64,000 nucleotides of DNA, from the NCBI GenBank assembly GCA_050084985.1, contig JBITNC010000002.1:22444001-22508000 (forward strand). The letters are read 5' to 3'. Both the position numbers and the translations under genes were made by a program. This DNA is from Nageia nagi. Its lineage: Eukaryota > Pinophyta. The number at the start of each line of letters is the position of its first letter. Positions within the stretch are counted from its first letter, which is position 1. Under the pieces are notes generated by a model. The model was not told the origin of the DNA. It searched no databases and worked only from the letters and a program-made list of their open reading frames with translations. Below, piece after piece: positions 12,916-25,435 of the stretch.

Positions 12916-14151
12916 AAATGAGGTCCTAGAACTTGATTTCACCAAGGAATTAGGAAGTATCACTATCCCTAAAAATATTATTGAAGTAGAAGAAAGCAAT
13001 TTGAAAAATGCCCTAGTTAATAAATTTGTAGGAATAAGACCTCCGATTGAACTTATTTGAAGATGGATTCATGATGGATGGAGTACTAAAGGGATAATTT
13101 CCCTTATTGTATTTTTTAAGGAATTCCTGATATTCAAGTTCCAATTTGAAGAAGTTATTCAAAAAGTTATGGAGTTAGGACCTTGGTTCCTTGGAAAAAA
13201 GGGGCTTGTAATAAAGAAATGGGATAAAAGCTTTTCATCAAAAACATAAAATTTCAATCTCATACCTACCTGGGTCTCATTACCAAGTTTGCACCCATCT
13301 TATTGGCATCCAAGTGTTATAGTACGATTAGCCAAAGCAAATGGCTCATTGATAACAATTGAAAGAGCCAAGCATCTAAAATAAAAATTCATTGATGCTA
13401 GATTCATTATTAATCTAGATATTACTAAGCCCCTAAGGAGAGAAATTGAATTAAAAAATGAAGATGGATGAGCATGTATCCAACCAATATATTATGAAAA
13501 CCTTATAGTGTAATGCAGTATTTGTAAAAGCTTTGATCACTATGCTAAACATTATCTAAAAAAAAGCTAGAGATGAAGAGAAAAGAGCTTAGAAAAAATC
13601 TGATAATGTGAACAAAAATGGAGATAATGAATGGAAGATAGTTCAAAATGGTAAGAGTTGGAAAAATAAGAAGAATATCATCAAACAAATGAATAAACCC
13701 CTCTCAAAAGTCACAAATAAATCCATAAAAGAAAATAATACAAGCCACACTCACTCAACTAGTAAGAATCTATATGCAGTCCTAGGTATATTGGAAGGAA
13801 TAGATAGGGAAAATATAGAATACAATACAAATTTTTTATGAAAATTAAGAAACAAATATGTAAGTTAATGAGGGTATTGAAGGAGAAGACAAAGAAGAAG
13901 AGATCAAAAAGGCCAAAAAGATAGATAGTCAAGCTATAGCTATGATCACACAACAACAAAACATAGGATTGGACATATCATCCAAGAACATTTTGAATAC
14001 TAGGAAAGCATCGAATGTGGGGCAAGCCCACCTAGGAAGACCTTCATCAAGGAAAGTAAGGATTCTTCTCATAGAACAAGACATTACTAATGGGAAGCAA
14101 TGCACTTTAGATCATAGTGGAGGCCAGATGGCTTCTTTAGGCCCTCAATGA
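12916..14151 (+). pseudogene. LINE ORF1 (gag-like RNA-binding protein) pseudogene
   Basis: ORF1 of plant L1 elements binds element RNA. Readable pieces from about 12916 include LELDFTKELGSITIP, then VMELGPWFLGKKGLVIKKW (about 13165-13225), NLIPTWVSLPSLHPSYWH (about 13257-13310) and DARFIINLDITKPLRREIEL (about 13390-13450), the order seen in DUF4283 ORF1 proteins. A CCHC-like knuckle follows, CSICKSFDHYAKHYL, with the last Cys replaced by Tyr. The tail (13600-14151) is Lys/Asn-rich and frameshifted. The last frame ends with TGA at 14149-14151, overlapping the ORF2 ATG at 14148 as ATGA. Confidence 0.78.
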
Positions 14152-17100
14152 AGATCCTATCATGGAACATAAGGGGCTCCAATGCCCCTGGAAAATAAAT
14201 ATCCTTTAAGGATCTTTGATATGAAAAAAAAACCAAATATAGTCTTGATTCAGGTATCAAAAGTAAAGGAAGATAGTATTATAGATACAAAAGGAAAAAT
14301 ATGGAAGGATACCAACTTTCAATGGTAGGATTTACAAGAAGCCTCAAAAGGACTAAGGACTTTGTGGGTTCCTAACACAATGAAATAGGGTAATCATCCT
14401 TGTATGAATTGCTCTAATAGATTTATTCATACATTAATTATCAATGTAAAACAAAATTTTGAGTTTGTCATTACAAACCTATATGCTCCTAACAATTATG
14501 TGGAAAGAAGAAAAGTGTTTAATCTCTTAACTAAAGTTAGAATGTTATTCCCTGATACCCCTTGGATCATTATAGGTGATTTTAACACAATCCTTCACCC
14601 TCATGGAAAATTTGGTGAGGGAAGAGAAAAAAATAATGATATGGTTAATCTCAAGAATTTTTTAGATAACAATAATTTAATTGATTTGGATTTGATGAAA
14701 GCAGAGTTTACTTAGAACAACATGCATCTGGAAGAATATCTCATTCAAACTAAGCTTGAAAAAGTAGTGTGCTCTTCCTCTTAGCTTGATAAGTTTCCAA
14801 AATATGCATTACTAGCCCAAACTAAAATTGATTCAAATCATATTCCCCTATTACTACAAGTATCTTCATATGTCAAAAAGAATGCCCCTTTTAGATTCAA
14901 AGCTATATGTATTACTCACCCACAATTGGAAGGGAAAGTATATGAATGGTGGAATACAAAGACAAAATGGATAAAAATATTCTAGCTTCAAAGGATACTT
15001 AGTATAGTGAAAGAAAATTTGAAAATTTGGAGTAGAAATAACTTCTTGAGCAAATTGACAAGGAGAAGGCAGAAATAAAAAGAGAACTTGACCTAATTGA
15101 AACCATTATCTAGAAAGAAGGAAGATCCTAATAAAATGCTGCAAAAGAAAACTCCTTGAGAGACCAATACTAAGCTATCCTAAAAAGAGAAGAGATCTTT
15201 CATAAATAAAAATCTAGAATATCCTAGATTAAAGAGGGGGACTGAAATACAAAATTCTTTAAGCTATCAACTTTAAGAAGAAGAGCCTTTAATAAAATAT
15301 TCACTTTAGAAAGGGAAGATAAAAGTGTAACAAAAAATGAAGCTGAAATTGAAGACATGATAATTTCCTTCTATAAAAACCTCCTCACAAAATTAGTTGA
15401 AGAAGATCAAAATGCTGCCAGAGAGCTTCTTGAAAACATACCCCCTCTAATTATAGAAGAAGACAATCTCAAATTACTTCATCCTTTTCTAAGGATGATA
15501 TTACTTCAATAGTGTTCATGATGGACAAAGCTAAAGCACTAAGACCTAATGGTTTTTCGATAAGATTCTTTCATCTTTTTTGGGATATTATTGGGGATGA
15601 TGTAGTGAAGGCTATACAAGAGTTTCAAAGACATGATACACTCCTGAAAAGCTAGAACACCACCTTTTTGACCCTCATTCCTAAAGTCTAGGGAGCAAAT
15701 AACTTGAAAATTTTTAGGCCAATAGGTATTTGTAACACTATTTACAAAATCATCATAAAATTATTAGCAAATAAAATGGTTGAAGTTCTCCCTAAAATTA
15801 TATTTTTTGAGAAGGATGGATTTGTAAGAGATAGAAAAATATTTTATGGCATTATATTGATGCATGAAACCTTACATTCCATCAAAACATCTAAGGAAGA
15901 GGCCATGATCATCGAATTGTATATGCAAAAAGCTTATGACAGAGTCTATTGGAAATTTTTGGATCAAATTCTTGAAAGATTTGGATTCTAGAATTAATGG
16001 AGAACATGGGTGAGCAAATGTATCTCTACAAACACTTACTGAATTCTTATTAATAAAAAAATTGCTAGTTTTTTCAACTCCTCCAAAGGCCTGAGGCAAG
16101 GTGACCCTCTATCACCTTATCTATTCATCACTATGGCTGAGGCTCTTAGAATATCCCTAAAGAGAGCTAATCAAATTAGAATTATTAGAGGCATAAAACC
16201 TTCATAGAAATGCTCCCCCATTAACCATCATCAATTTGTTAATGATACCATTTTGGTAGGAAAAACTAGTATTGGAGAAGCCTGAGTCATGAAGTCTATT
16301 CTGGAAAAATATGAACTTGATTTTGATCAGAAAATTAATTATGAAAAAACCAATATCTACTTACTCAATACTCCCCCTTGGAGCAGTGAAGTAATATCTC
16401 AAATTTTTTAAATCCAAATAGGTAATCTCCCAACTACCTATCTTGGGATGCCATTATTTGAAGGCCATATTCAAAGGAGCTTCTAGAATAAGGTTTTGGA
16501 AAAAATAAATAACAAAATGGTTGGATAGAAATTTTCTTTGTTGAAGATGGATGGAAAAATACAACATACAAAAGCCATTCTTCAAAGCATTCCTATTTAC
16601 ATGGAAAGCATATTTAAAATCCCTACACTAGTGGTTGAGAAGATTGATCAAATATGTAAAAGATTCATTTAGATTGTTACTGAGGATAAGAAAAGGATTT
16701 CCTTAGTATCTTGGGAGATAATATGTAGAAAGAAGATCGAAGGGGCTTGGGGATCAGACAAATTAGACTAGTCAACCAAGCAATGCGAATGAAATTGGCT
16801 TTGAAACTATATCCGAATGAAGGAATAAAGTGGATTAAAATATGCAAAAATAAATATCTTGAAGGGATTAATAGTTTGGTTAGCCTTATAAACCCCATTA
16901 AAGGATCTTCCTTCTAGAATGGGATGCTAAAGATGAGGGATTCCATAGCAAAAAAAACCCTATAGGAATTTAATAACAGTCAAACAACATTATTTTGGGA
17001 TGATAGATGGATGGGCCCTACTTCCTTGGTTGATCAACCTAAATGGATTCCTTTAATGTTATGGAATAAGACTAGACTTGATATTATAATAAGTGATTAT

Positions 17101-17814
17101 ATATCCCAAATCAATAGTGCTATCCAATTTTCCATCCCTTTGCCCAACAATCCCATACTAGCAGAATTGAAGGAGCATATCCTTTGAAGATTAGAAAGAA
17201 TTCCACTCTATCCCACTCAAAAATTGGATTACTTGTATTGGATTGATGACAAAGGAAAAAAGGTGGAGTATTAGATTAAGGTTGGCTATAACTTAATTTG
17301 AAAAGCAAATATCATAGAAGGAGATTATGGTCCATTGTATGGATAAAAGGTTTAATCCCTAAAATAGCTAGTTTCCTATGGGAAATTGTGCTAGGTAGGA
17401 TCCATACTAATAAAGTGATGAAAAAAAAGGGGATGAGCTTCCCAAGAAGATGTGTTCTATGTAAAAATGTGAAAGAAACATCAAAAAATATCTTCCTCCA
17501 TTATGGATACACCAAGGATTTATGGGAAATATTGAAATCTAAACTCTAACACCATTGGGTGACCCCCTACTCATTAGACACCATTGAGTAATGGATATTG
17601 GAAGGTAAAAAGAAATCCAAGCTAACTTGGGCAATGATCCCTCCCCATGTTTGTTGGGTGATTTGGTAAGAGCAAAATGATAAATTACTTAAAGAATGCA
17701 ACTAAAATCTCACTTGATCATTGAAATAATGTCTAAGTCTATTACAAGAGAATATTGATTACTACATCCAGCTAGACCTCACCAAGGATGCTGATTCATA
17801 CTCTTTTCAATGAT
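14148..17814 (+). pseudogene. LINE ORF2 (endonuclease / reverse transcriptase) pseudogene
   Basis: ORF2 nicks the target and copies element RNA. It starts MKILSWNIRGSN, the standard start of plant LINE endonucleases. The endonuclease continues with ITNLYAPNNYVERRKVF and the catalytic IIGDFNTIL (about 14470-14600). The reverse transcriptase (about 15490-16600) shows FLTLIPKV, FRPIGICNTIYKIIIKLLA, MQKAYDRVYWKFLD and GLRQGDPLSPYLF. The catalytic box reads FVND (16234-16245) instead of FADD, so one metal-binding Asp is lost. The zinc-finger reverse-transcriptase domain at 17298-17549 has IPKIASFLWE and CVLCKNVKETSKNIFLH. The last piece, PHVCWVIW, runs to stops at about 17812. Frameshifts and many TAG/TAA stops make it inactive. 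Confidence 0.87.
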
Positions 17815-17879
17815 AACTCCTCTTAGAGCCTGTCCTCACCACCTTGGCTATTGACAGGATGAGATCCTAAATGATATAA

Positions 17880-19760
17880 TTATGTGGACCATTTCAATTT
17901 ACATGGGGGTAGATGATGTGACCATTGGCACAACTCATGTATTCATCTCCCTATTGATATTAAATATCCAATGGATGTGACTGGATGGCATGGGCCAAAC
18001 CATGGCAACATCAAATTCCAAGGTGAGAGTTTGAAAGGTGGTGTACTTTGGATTAATTTTGACATCATCCCATCCCTGTTGCCTCTCCTATTTCAAAAAT
18101 CATCTCTAGTTCCTTTGCATGCAAACTTATTCCCCACAACCAAGGGTAAAAGCTACATGGTTGAACCATGAAACCATAGAGAGGTTCAAGGGATCTTGAA
18201 GTATGGGACATATTGAGTAATAAAAAAGTGCATCACTACCTAATGAATTGTTAAGGTCATGACCTTGCTCTTAAAGATCTAGTGGTTAACAACTATGAAA
18301 ATGGATGGGATGTGATTGGAACAGTGAGAGTCAACCTATCTATGGAAGCCATTGTTGAAGCTAATACTTTGAGCCTTAATGAGAGAATGTTCAAGCAAAA
18401 TTAAAAGGTAAAGTAAAAATAAATTCAAGCTAATTTCTATTCCCTTAGGGAATCCATTATCAAGAAAAGAACTAGAATTGATCGAGAAATTCTCCCTATG
18501 ACTTGGAACCATGTAGCAAAATGGATAACCAAGTATTTCATGTTGTATGGGAAGTACACAATTATCTTTGGCCCAAATATTATCTTACTTTTTCACTTTA
18601 GAAATGATGGAGAATTTTGTATTTGCTTTCTTTTTTTCCTAGCAAAATTGATAAGGTTTTCTATTCAATAAGTTAAAAATAAGAAAGAACTCTAATTGAG
18701 ACATTTGGGTCTCATTACTTTTCTATATAGAAAGGCTTTGATGGAAACCCCTAAAAAAAAGATTAAATTTAGCCATTATGTTGAGGAAGGGACTTGTGGT
18801 AAGGAAACCTCTGTAAAATCTAGTAAAGGAAAGGAGAAGTATAGTAGGAAATATCCCTAAGCCTCCCTAACCCCTACCAAAAGGAGAATGGAACAGATGA
18901 ATAAATTAAACAAATAGAAGGGGGAAATGGACAAGGAAGATAAACCTCCTAGTAAACCTAAGGAAGTCCTAAAGAAAAATATAGTACAAATACCTTGGCA
19001 AAACTGTAGAATGATTACTAGATCCTAGAAATCTAAAGGTAAGAAGGAGAACACAAGCATGGAAGTGGTTAAGGTTGTTGATGTATAATATGAAAGCCAC
19101 TCAAAAGAACCTCCCCAAGCACCAAATTAGGATATGGGGAATATTTATCCACCCTCTCCTATGAAAGGGACTGAGATCAAGGGTTCAACTTGAGAAAACC
19201 CTAAAAATTTGATAGAGTCACCCCAACAAACCATCTAGATAATTCCTAAACCTAGCCCTCATACCCTTGAGGATAGTAAACAATATGAGTCTATGAAATA
19301 CCAAGCAATGCCTATTGGGGAAGAGAAAATAGAAGAAGCTATCTTGGAGAATCCTAACCATCCAAAACCCCCTATTGCAGAAATAGGTTAGACTAGAAGA
19401 GAGGAAGTGGCTTCTATGCTCATAAGTTGGACCCAAGTAACCCAACTTGAGATTGCTCCTCCACATATCTCAATATATACTCACAATCAACCCAAGCCTA
19501 GCAAGACTACTAGATAAACTTATCCTAATAGGGAGGAAATCTTCACTAAAAAGAGAGTAGCAAAAGAAATGCATAGAGCAAAAACCAAGTAGAAAGTCCC
19601 CAAGCTTCTTAATATCAAACACTTAGCCTAGATACTTGTAGATCATCCCATTCCTAAGTTTGATTCTTTTATTCTTCATTTCAAGGTGGATACTAGAGCT
19701 GAAGCAAGGAAGAAGTAGAATAAAGCAGCCTTTAGGAAGAAAGGGCAAAAGAAGTCCTAA
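17880..19760 (+). pseudogene. Unidentified decayed coding-like block
   Basis: I do not recognise this. Long stretches read as protein if TAG and TAA stops are ignored. A block at about 17971-18171 gives MDVTGWHGPNHGNIKF; a block at about 18288-18660 gives an Arg/Lys-rich part, then TWNHVAKWITKYFMLYGKY and an aromatic part reading IILLFHFRNDGEFCICFLFF. From about 18740 to 19760 it becomes a low-complexity Lys/Pro/Glu-rich tail with pieces such as KSSKGKEKYSRKYP and PPQAPN. The codon pattern and stop spectrum resemble the LINE upstream, so it is probably from another mobile element or repeated gene family, with a globular front and disordered tail. A reverse-strand frame at 19218-19466 is a shadow. 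Confidence 0.5.
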
Positions 19761-20044
19761 GAGATCTATCATCTTGTTTTGTTGTCATAAGTAGGCCATA
19801 ATGTGATAATTAATTCAGCATGTATTTTGGCCAAGTCTTGGTTGTGTTTTTGATGATGCTTTAGTCTCTTTTTGGCTACCACCAGGTATAGTTGGGTAGT
19901 GGTTTCTTATCTTAGAAACCATTTTTGTTACCATTTTTAGGTCTTGATTTAAAACCCTACATTTTGATAATATAATTTACCCTTATTATCAAAAATATGT
20001 TGCTTATTGTTGCTATTGGTTACTATTATTACAATATCAATTGT
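19761..20044. other. Short spacer
   Basis: No gene seen. It ends at the copia LTR that begins at 20045. Confidence 0.4.
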
Positions 20045-20548
20045 TGAATTTGAGAGAATTGAACTATAACAAGAATAACTCTAAACTCCCAAGATCACAT
20101 GAAAGCTCACAATACACATCTAATAAACTCACAAAGCAATCTTACAAAGATAACACAAGATGTAAGTGGTTCCTCCAGCTAGGAATACATCCACTAACTA
20201 GATCTCTCTTAATCTCAAATATGAATCTTTTACAATTCTTTTAACTCATCTCCTAAACACTATCCTATAGCATAGCTTTACTCCACAAATTGGTGAGTGA
20301 TCACAAAGAGGGAGCCTTCTATTTATAGGCCAAAATTCCTCTTGGATTACCCTTTTATCCAATGTACAAAAGCATGACATGCACATCCTTTTACCCCAAG
20401 GGCATGCTCATGACATGGAGTGTAGGACAAATTACATTATCATATTCACTTAGATACTTAAGGTATCAAATGATACCCTTAAGTATTAGTGAACTTACAT
20501 AGAATATTATTGCATAACCTTTACAATAATGCATTATACATTCCAACA
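20045..20548 (-). mobile_element. Solo copia LTR, level-2 family, reverse strand
   Basis: Read on the reverse strand this starts TGTTGGAATGTATAATGCAT, as do the LTRs at 32186 and 47733, and follows them for its whole length of about 504 bp, including the CTTAAGGGTATC...GATACCTTAAG hairpin, a TATAAATAG box and the stretch ending in GTGGATGTA(C/T)TCC. The 3' end differs (CTCTCAAATTCA rather than GTTCCTTCA). No internal sequence lies on either side, so it is a solo LTR. AATTG occurs on both flanks but one base off the TG/CA ends, so a target duplication is only possible. Confidence 0.85.
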
Positions 20549-20595
20549 AAATTGGCATGCAATTTTTGTTGTTGTACTAGCTAATTGTAACAAGT

Positions 20596-21773
20596 TGATC
20601 CATAAACTAAAAGATTAAAATTTCAATTTAACCTTTTTCTTAGAATCAATTCACACTTAAAATAATTAAGTGCTTGTAAAGGAAAATCAGGAACAAATTT
20701 GTAAACACAGAGAAGAGAAAAGCATTCACCATAGAAAGAGAAAAGCATTCACCATAGAAAGAGACAAGCAAAATTTATCTTGGTTCACCCAGTGTGGGCT
20801 ACATCTAGCTCAAAATCTCTCTACTATCAATGGGTGGAATCACTTTACAAGGCCTCCATGGTCCTTCAAAACCTCCTCTCACATTCACAACACACTCACA
20901 GCTCTGAAAATCACAACAAGAACTGAAAACACTTTCCTGAAATCCTCTTTTTTTTTCACATCCAATTTGCTCCCCTTTTATACAATTTTGGGGGCTAAAA
21001 TTGGAGAGTATTACAACTAGAAAATTTGATAAAAAAAACTATTTTTAGATACCCATTAACCTCCTTGATCTTCCTGTCAAATTTGGGCTCAAATGGTTGT
21101 AAAAATCTCCCAAAAATGAGCTCTAAAATCAAAATAATACGCTCTTTGGACTATTTTAGGATGACAAAATTAACTTAGCCTAATAATAGGACCTTAGGTG
21201 AATCAAAAATCACCATAAACCTTTGAAAATGCCAAAATACATTAAAAAAAACTTAAAACTAGTGGGTGCACTATGGTGGCGACATGTGGCAGGCAGTCAG
21301 GCTGGCGTGGTGGTTTGGCTGGCATGGGCGGATGGTCTCGCAGTCTGGTTGGTGGTCTCATTCATGTGGGCGATCAAATGTAGTCTACACATGGGCAATC
21401 TAGGCTTGGTTGGCATCCACACAGTTTGTCTGGTGGCTTGGCTTGGTTGGTGGGCGGACAGGGCATGGGCGGCTCTACATGTGGCACTTGACCTCCACGC
21501 ATATAGTCAACCTTCCATGCATGCCTCCTTCGACATGGTCTGGTGGGTCCCCTCTCCAATGGTTGCCAATACATTTGAATTTTTTTTTTTTAATCTTTTT
21601 TTAATTTTTTTTTTTTTTTCAAAATACTCAAATTGAATTAATACCATATCTTCCACATACGGACTCGGATTCATGATCCGAAAGAAGCATCAAAAAGTTG
21701 AAGACAAGATGATCATAATGAACACACTAAAATGGAGATTAATAAATGTTGAAGGGATCCAAATTTTGGATCA
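20596..21773 (-). repeat. Gypsy 3' LTR
   Basis: 1178 bp, starting TGATCC and ending GGATCA on the forward strand. It matches 26428-27597 along its length with small indels and substitutions. A GC-rich stretch at about 21270-21560 lies in what is U3 on the reverse strand. The forward 137-residue frame at 21223-21636 falls wholly in the LTR and is not counted as a gene. Confidence 0.95.
20975..20982 (-). promoter_or_regulatory. TATA box in gypsy 3' LTR
   Basis: Reverse strand reads TATAAAAG followed by GGGAGC. The same site is in the other LTR at 26783-26790. Its position separates the GC-rich U3 from R/U5. Confidence 0.6.
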
Positions 21774-21783
21774 TTCCTCCCCA
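21774..21783 (-). other. Gypsy polypurine tract
   Basis: Directly next to the 3' LTR; the reverse strand reads TGGGGAGGAA and then the LTR start TGATCC. This is the expected plus-strand priming site. Confidence 0.75.
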
Positions 21784-21849
21784 TTGAGAGAGCTTTTATC
21801 CCCAAAAGCATTTAGGATGATGAAATGAGGTGAGGGTAGAGCTCCCTCA

Positions 21850-24800
21850 CTCGATCAATTGCATACCACTTGGCCTTGTGTGGATGTTGGACCTTCACTC
21901 CAATACACCACACCTCATGTATGCCACTATGAGATGATCATTGCTTCTTTTCCAATACTACATCCTTAACCAACACATTCATGTGCTCAAGGGCTAAATC
22001 CTCAACTGATGGTAACATAACATCTGTATCTTTTGCAACTACAACTTCAAGTTCTCAACATTAATAACAGAATACATTTGCATATAGGGTGGTAAGTCTA
22101 ACTAAAATGCATTATCTCCAACTTGACCAATAATGGTAAATGGACCATACCTTATTGGTTTCAACTTCTTTCCCTTACCATGCTATCTCTCCTTACTAAG
22201 ATGAAGCCATACCTAATCCCCAACCTGAAATTTATAATCCACCCGATGATGATCATGCCTCTCCTTATACTTGGCCTGACTCTTCTCCAACTATTCTTTT
22301 ACCTTTTGATGAATCAATCTAATCCTCTCAATAAAATTCTTTGCCCACTCCTCCTCATTATGAAGAACTATGTCTCCATCACTTGTTGAAGCAAAAGCCA
22401 TATCGAAAGGTGATTTTGGCAAATAACCAAAATAAGTCTCAAAAGGTGTTTTGTTAGTAGAAGAATGTAAAGCCTGATTATATGCATGCTGTATATAGTT
22501 CAAATGCTCATCCCAAGTCTTAGGATGCTTACCATAATAACCCCGTAATAGGTGTACCACTATCCTATTTACCACCTCTATTTGACCATCTATCTATGGA
22601 TGAAAAGTTATACTCCTCTTTAGCTTAGTGTCCATCCTTTCCCACAAAGAAGTCCAAAATTTTTCAAGAAACCTGGAATCCCTATCAGAAATGATAGAAT
22701 TAGGAAGACCAAAATGTACCCACACATAAGTAAAGAAAAGATTAGCAGCCTCTTGACTTGTCATAGTCTTTTTACATGGGATTAGAATACACATCTTACT
22801 GAATCTATCCACAACCACATATAAATAATCATGACCTCTTCTAGCCACATATAAATAATCATGACCTCTTCTAGACATAGGTAAACCTCCAACAAAATCC
22901 TTAGAAATACTCTTCCATGGTCGTGTAGGAATGGAAAATGGCATATAAAGACCAAATTTCCTGTTATTGGGTTTGCTTACACTGCATAACATACAACCTA
23001 TGATATATCTAGATACATTTTCTTGCATTTTAGGCTTGTAACAATACCTTTGTAGATTAGCAAGAGTTTTCCCAACACTAAAGTGCCCTGAAATACGAGA
23101 AGTATGAGCTTCCCTAATCAAATCATTCCTCTCACCATTAGGAATACAAATTTTTCCCAAATAAAAAGTTAATCCATCATGCAAATGAAAGTCATAATTT
23201 CCAAACTCATTACCAAGACTCAATCTATGATAAACATTTTGGAAATCAGGATCAACCACATATTGTTCTTTATACTTATCATGAATTAAAGAACTATTTT
23301 GTAGAATCACAACACTGGCAACTATTGGAGGCCTAGACAACATATCAGCAATTTTATTTTGAGTACCCTTCTTGTACTTAATCACCAAATGAAATTGTTG
23401 CAAAAATTCCATCCAACGAAAGTGCTTAGATTGTTGCAACTTAGATTATGATTGAAGATATTGCAAGGGTTGATGGTCTGTATGAATTATTATCTCTTTA
23501 CCTACCAAATAGTGCTTCCATTTCTTAACACTTTGAACTAATGCATAAAACTCTTTATCATATGTGGGATATTTTCTTACCGCATTGGTAAACATTTCTG
23601 AGTGATAGCAAACCAGATGTTTTTCCTGCAATAAAACTGCACCCATAGCATAGTCACTTGCATCAGTTTCAATTTCAAAAGTTTTTTGAAGATTAGGCAA
23701 AGCAAGTACTGGAGCATTACTAATTTTCCTTTTAAGCAATTCAAAAGCATGTTGTTCTTTCCCTCCCCACTGAAATCCATGACTCTTTCCTGTAATAGCA
23801 TGAAGTGGAGAAGCCATGTAAGAAAAGTTAGCAATAAACTTGCGTAAATACTGTACTGCCCCAAGAAAACTCCTAGTCTCTATCACATTAGTGGGAGTAG
23901 GCCATTTCAACACAGCCTTAATTTTTGAAGGATCTATCCTCAATTGACCTTCACCTATAATGTGGCCAAGATAGGTTAAACTCTTCCTGACAAACTCACA
24001 CTTAGACATCTTCAAATAGAGTTTTGCTTCCCTTAAAACTTCAAACACTTTATGAATATGTACCACATGATCTTTCCAATTATCGAATATGTACCACATG
24101 ATCTTTCCAATTATCACTGTAAATGAGAATATCATCAAGATACATAATAACAAAATCATCAATGAAAGGCCTTAAAACCTCATTCATTACATGCATGAAA
24201 GTAGCAGGAGCATTGCATAATCCAAATGGTAAAACCAACCATTCAAACAATCCTTGCCTAGTTTTAAAAGTAGTTTTCCACACATCCTCTTCTTTAACTC
24301 GTACTTGATGATAACCACTTCTTAGATCAAATTTTGTGAAAAGCCTAGCTTTTTGTAATTGATCCATTAAATCATCAATACATGGCAAAGGATATCGATT
24401 TTTAACCGTGATCTTATTTAGTGCCCTGTAATCAACACACATACGCCAATTGTTTCTTAATTTATTCGATTTTTAACCGCTAGGTCTAATGACTCCTTGA
24501 TCTAACAATTCCTTGACTTGTTTCTTAATTTATTCAATTTCCAAAGCAAGATTTCTATATAAGCCAATATTAGGAAGTGCAACATCAGGATGTAATTGAA
24601 TCTCATGTTGTATATCTCTTTTTGGTGGAAGTTCTTTAGGTACTTGAAATAAATCTTCAAATTCATAAATTACCTCTTTTACTTTTTCTTTGTATTGTGG
24701 TTCACAATCTTCAAGTGCCTTTATGATTTCTACTTCATCTCGAGATTTCACCATTGCAAGTATAAACATTTGTCCTATATTTATTAGTCTCTTTGCTTGT

Positions 24801-25435
24801 CCTGCAGTAATCAAAGAAATATCCTTTTTCTTGTTTTGATGAGCACTAACCATGTATTCAATTCCATATTTAATGAGTCTATATTTGTTTTCCTTTCTAT
24901 AAAATAAAGCATCTCTTTCCCATAGATAAGGACTACCAAGCACAATCCCACAAATATCCAAAGGAACAACATCAAGTAAAACTTCATCAATGTAATCCCT
25001 GTTAATCCCAAATTGCAACTTGCATTGTTGTGTTACCTTTAACTTTGAATTTTTATTAACCCATGCTAATGGATATGGGTTTGGATGAGGTTGAGTAGTG
25101 ATTGCAAGTGATTTGACATACTTTTCTACAATTAAGTTAGCTTGAGATCCAGAATCAAACAATGTATCAATCCTAGTCTTCTTAGCTTGCACCTTGATGT
25201 GAAAAAGTTCAATTTTCTTCTTTTCCTCATCTTCATTAGGTGTATTATGCAAAACCATACATGCCATTTTATCATCTACATCTGAACCATCTTCAATTTC
25301 CTTAGTAACAGTATTTGTTTGTTTCTTTTGACCTTTAGGTTTAGGGCGTAATTCAGGATGCAATTTCCAACATTTAGCCTCTAAATGACCTTCTTTTTGA
25401 CAATGTGTACATACATCTTTAGACTTATCTTTTTA
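21850..25435 (-). pseudogene. Gypsy pol (zinc knuckle, protease, RT, RNase H, integrase), broken
   Basis: From the right end on the reverse strand: a CCHC knuckle CTHCQKEGHLEAKC (about 25400), aspartic protease with DSGSQANLI (about 25160), then RT (24442-24080) with [14 protein letters not shown] and catalytic YLDD at 24131-24142. RNase H (about 23900-23440) has FEIETDASDYAMGAVLL; integrase (23439-22290) has a HHCC region (GHFSVGKT...CMLCS), DFVGGLP, DRDSRFLEKFW and a C-terminal IRYGPFTI. The breaks are a stop near 24529 and another near 23440 where Gln is expected, a 31 bp tandem duplication at about 24053-24115 that shifts the frame, an in-frame 30 bp duplication at about 22813-22873, and a lost RT segment near 24450-24530 replaced by copied local sequence. 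Confidence 0.92.

Larger units (their letters stand above)
12916..17814 (+). mobile_element. Decayed L1-type LINE retrotransposon
   Basis: A non-LTR retrotransposon with both ORFs in order: a gag-like ORF1 with a DUF4283-like domain and zinc knuckle, then ORF2 with endonuclease, reverse transcriptase and a C-terminal zinc-finger region. Many in-frame stops are TAG or TAA at positions where the family has Trp or Gln. The 5' untranslated part and a clear poly-A tail were not found, so limits are those of the coding remnants. Confidence 0.88.

Noticed and set aside
20041-20244. Forward 67-residue frame
   Set aside because: It lies in the reverse-strand copia solo LTR.
21223-21636. Forward 137-residue frame
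   Set aside because: It lies entirely in a gypsy LTR on the opposite strand, with a related, shorter frame in the other LTR; Trp/Val-rich composition follows from the GC-rich U3.
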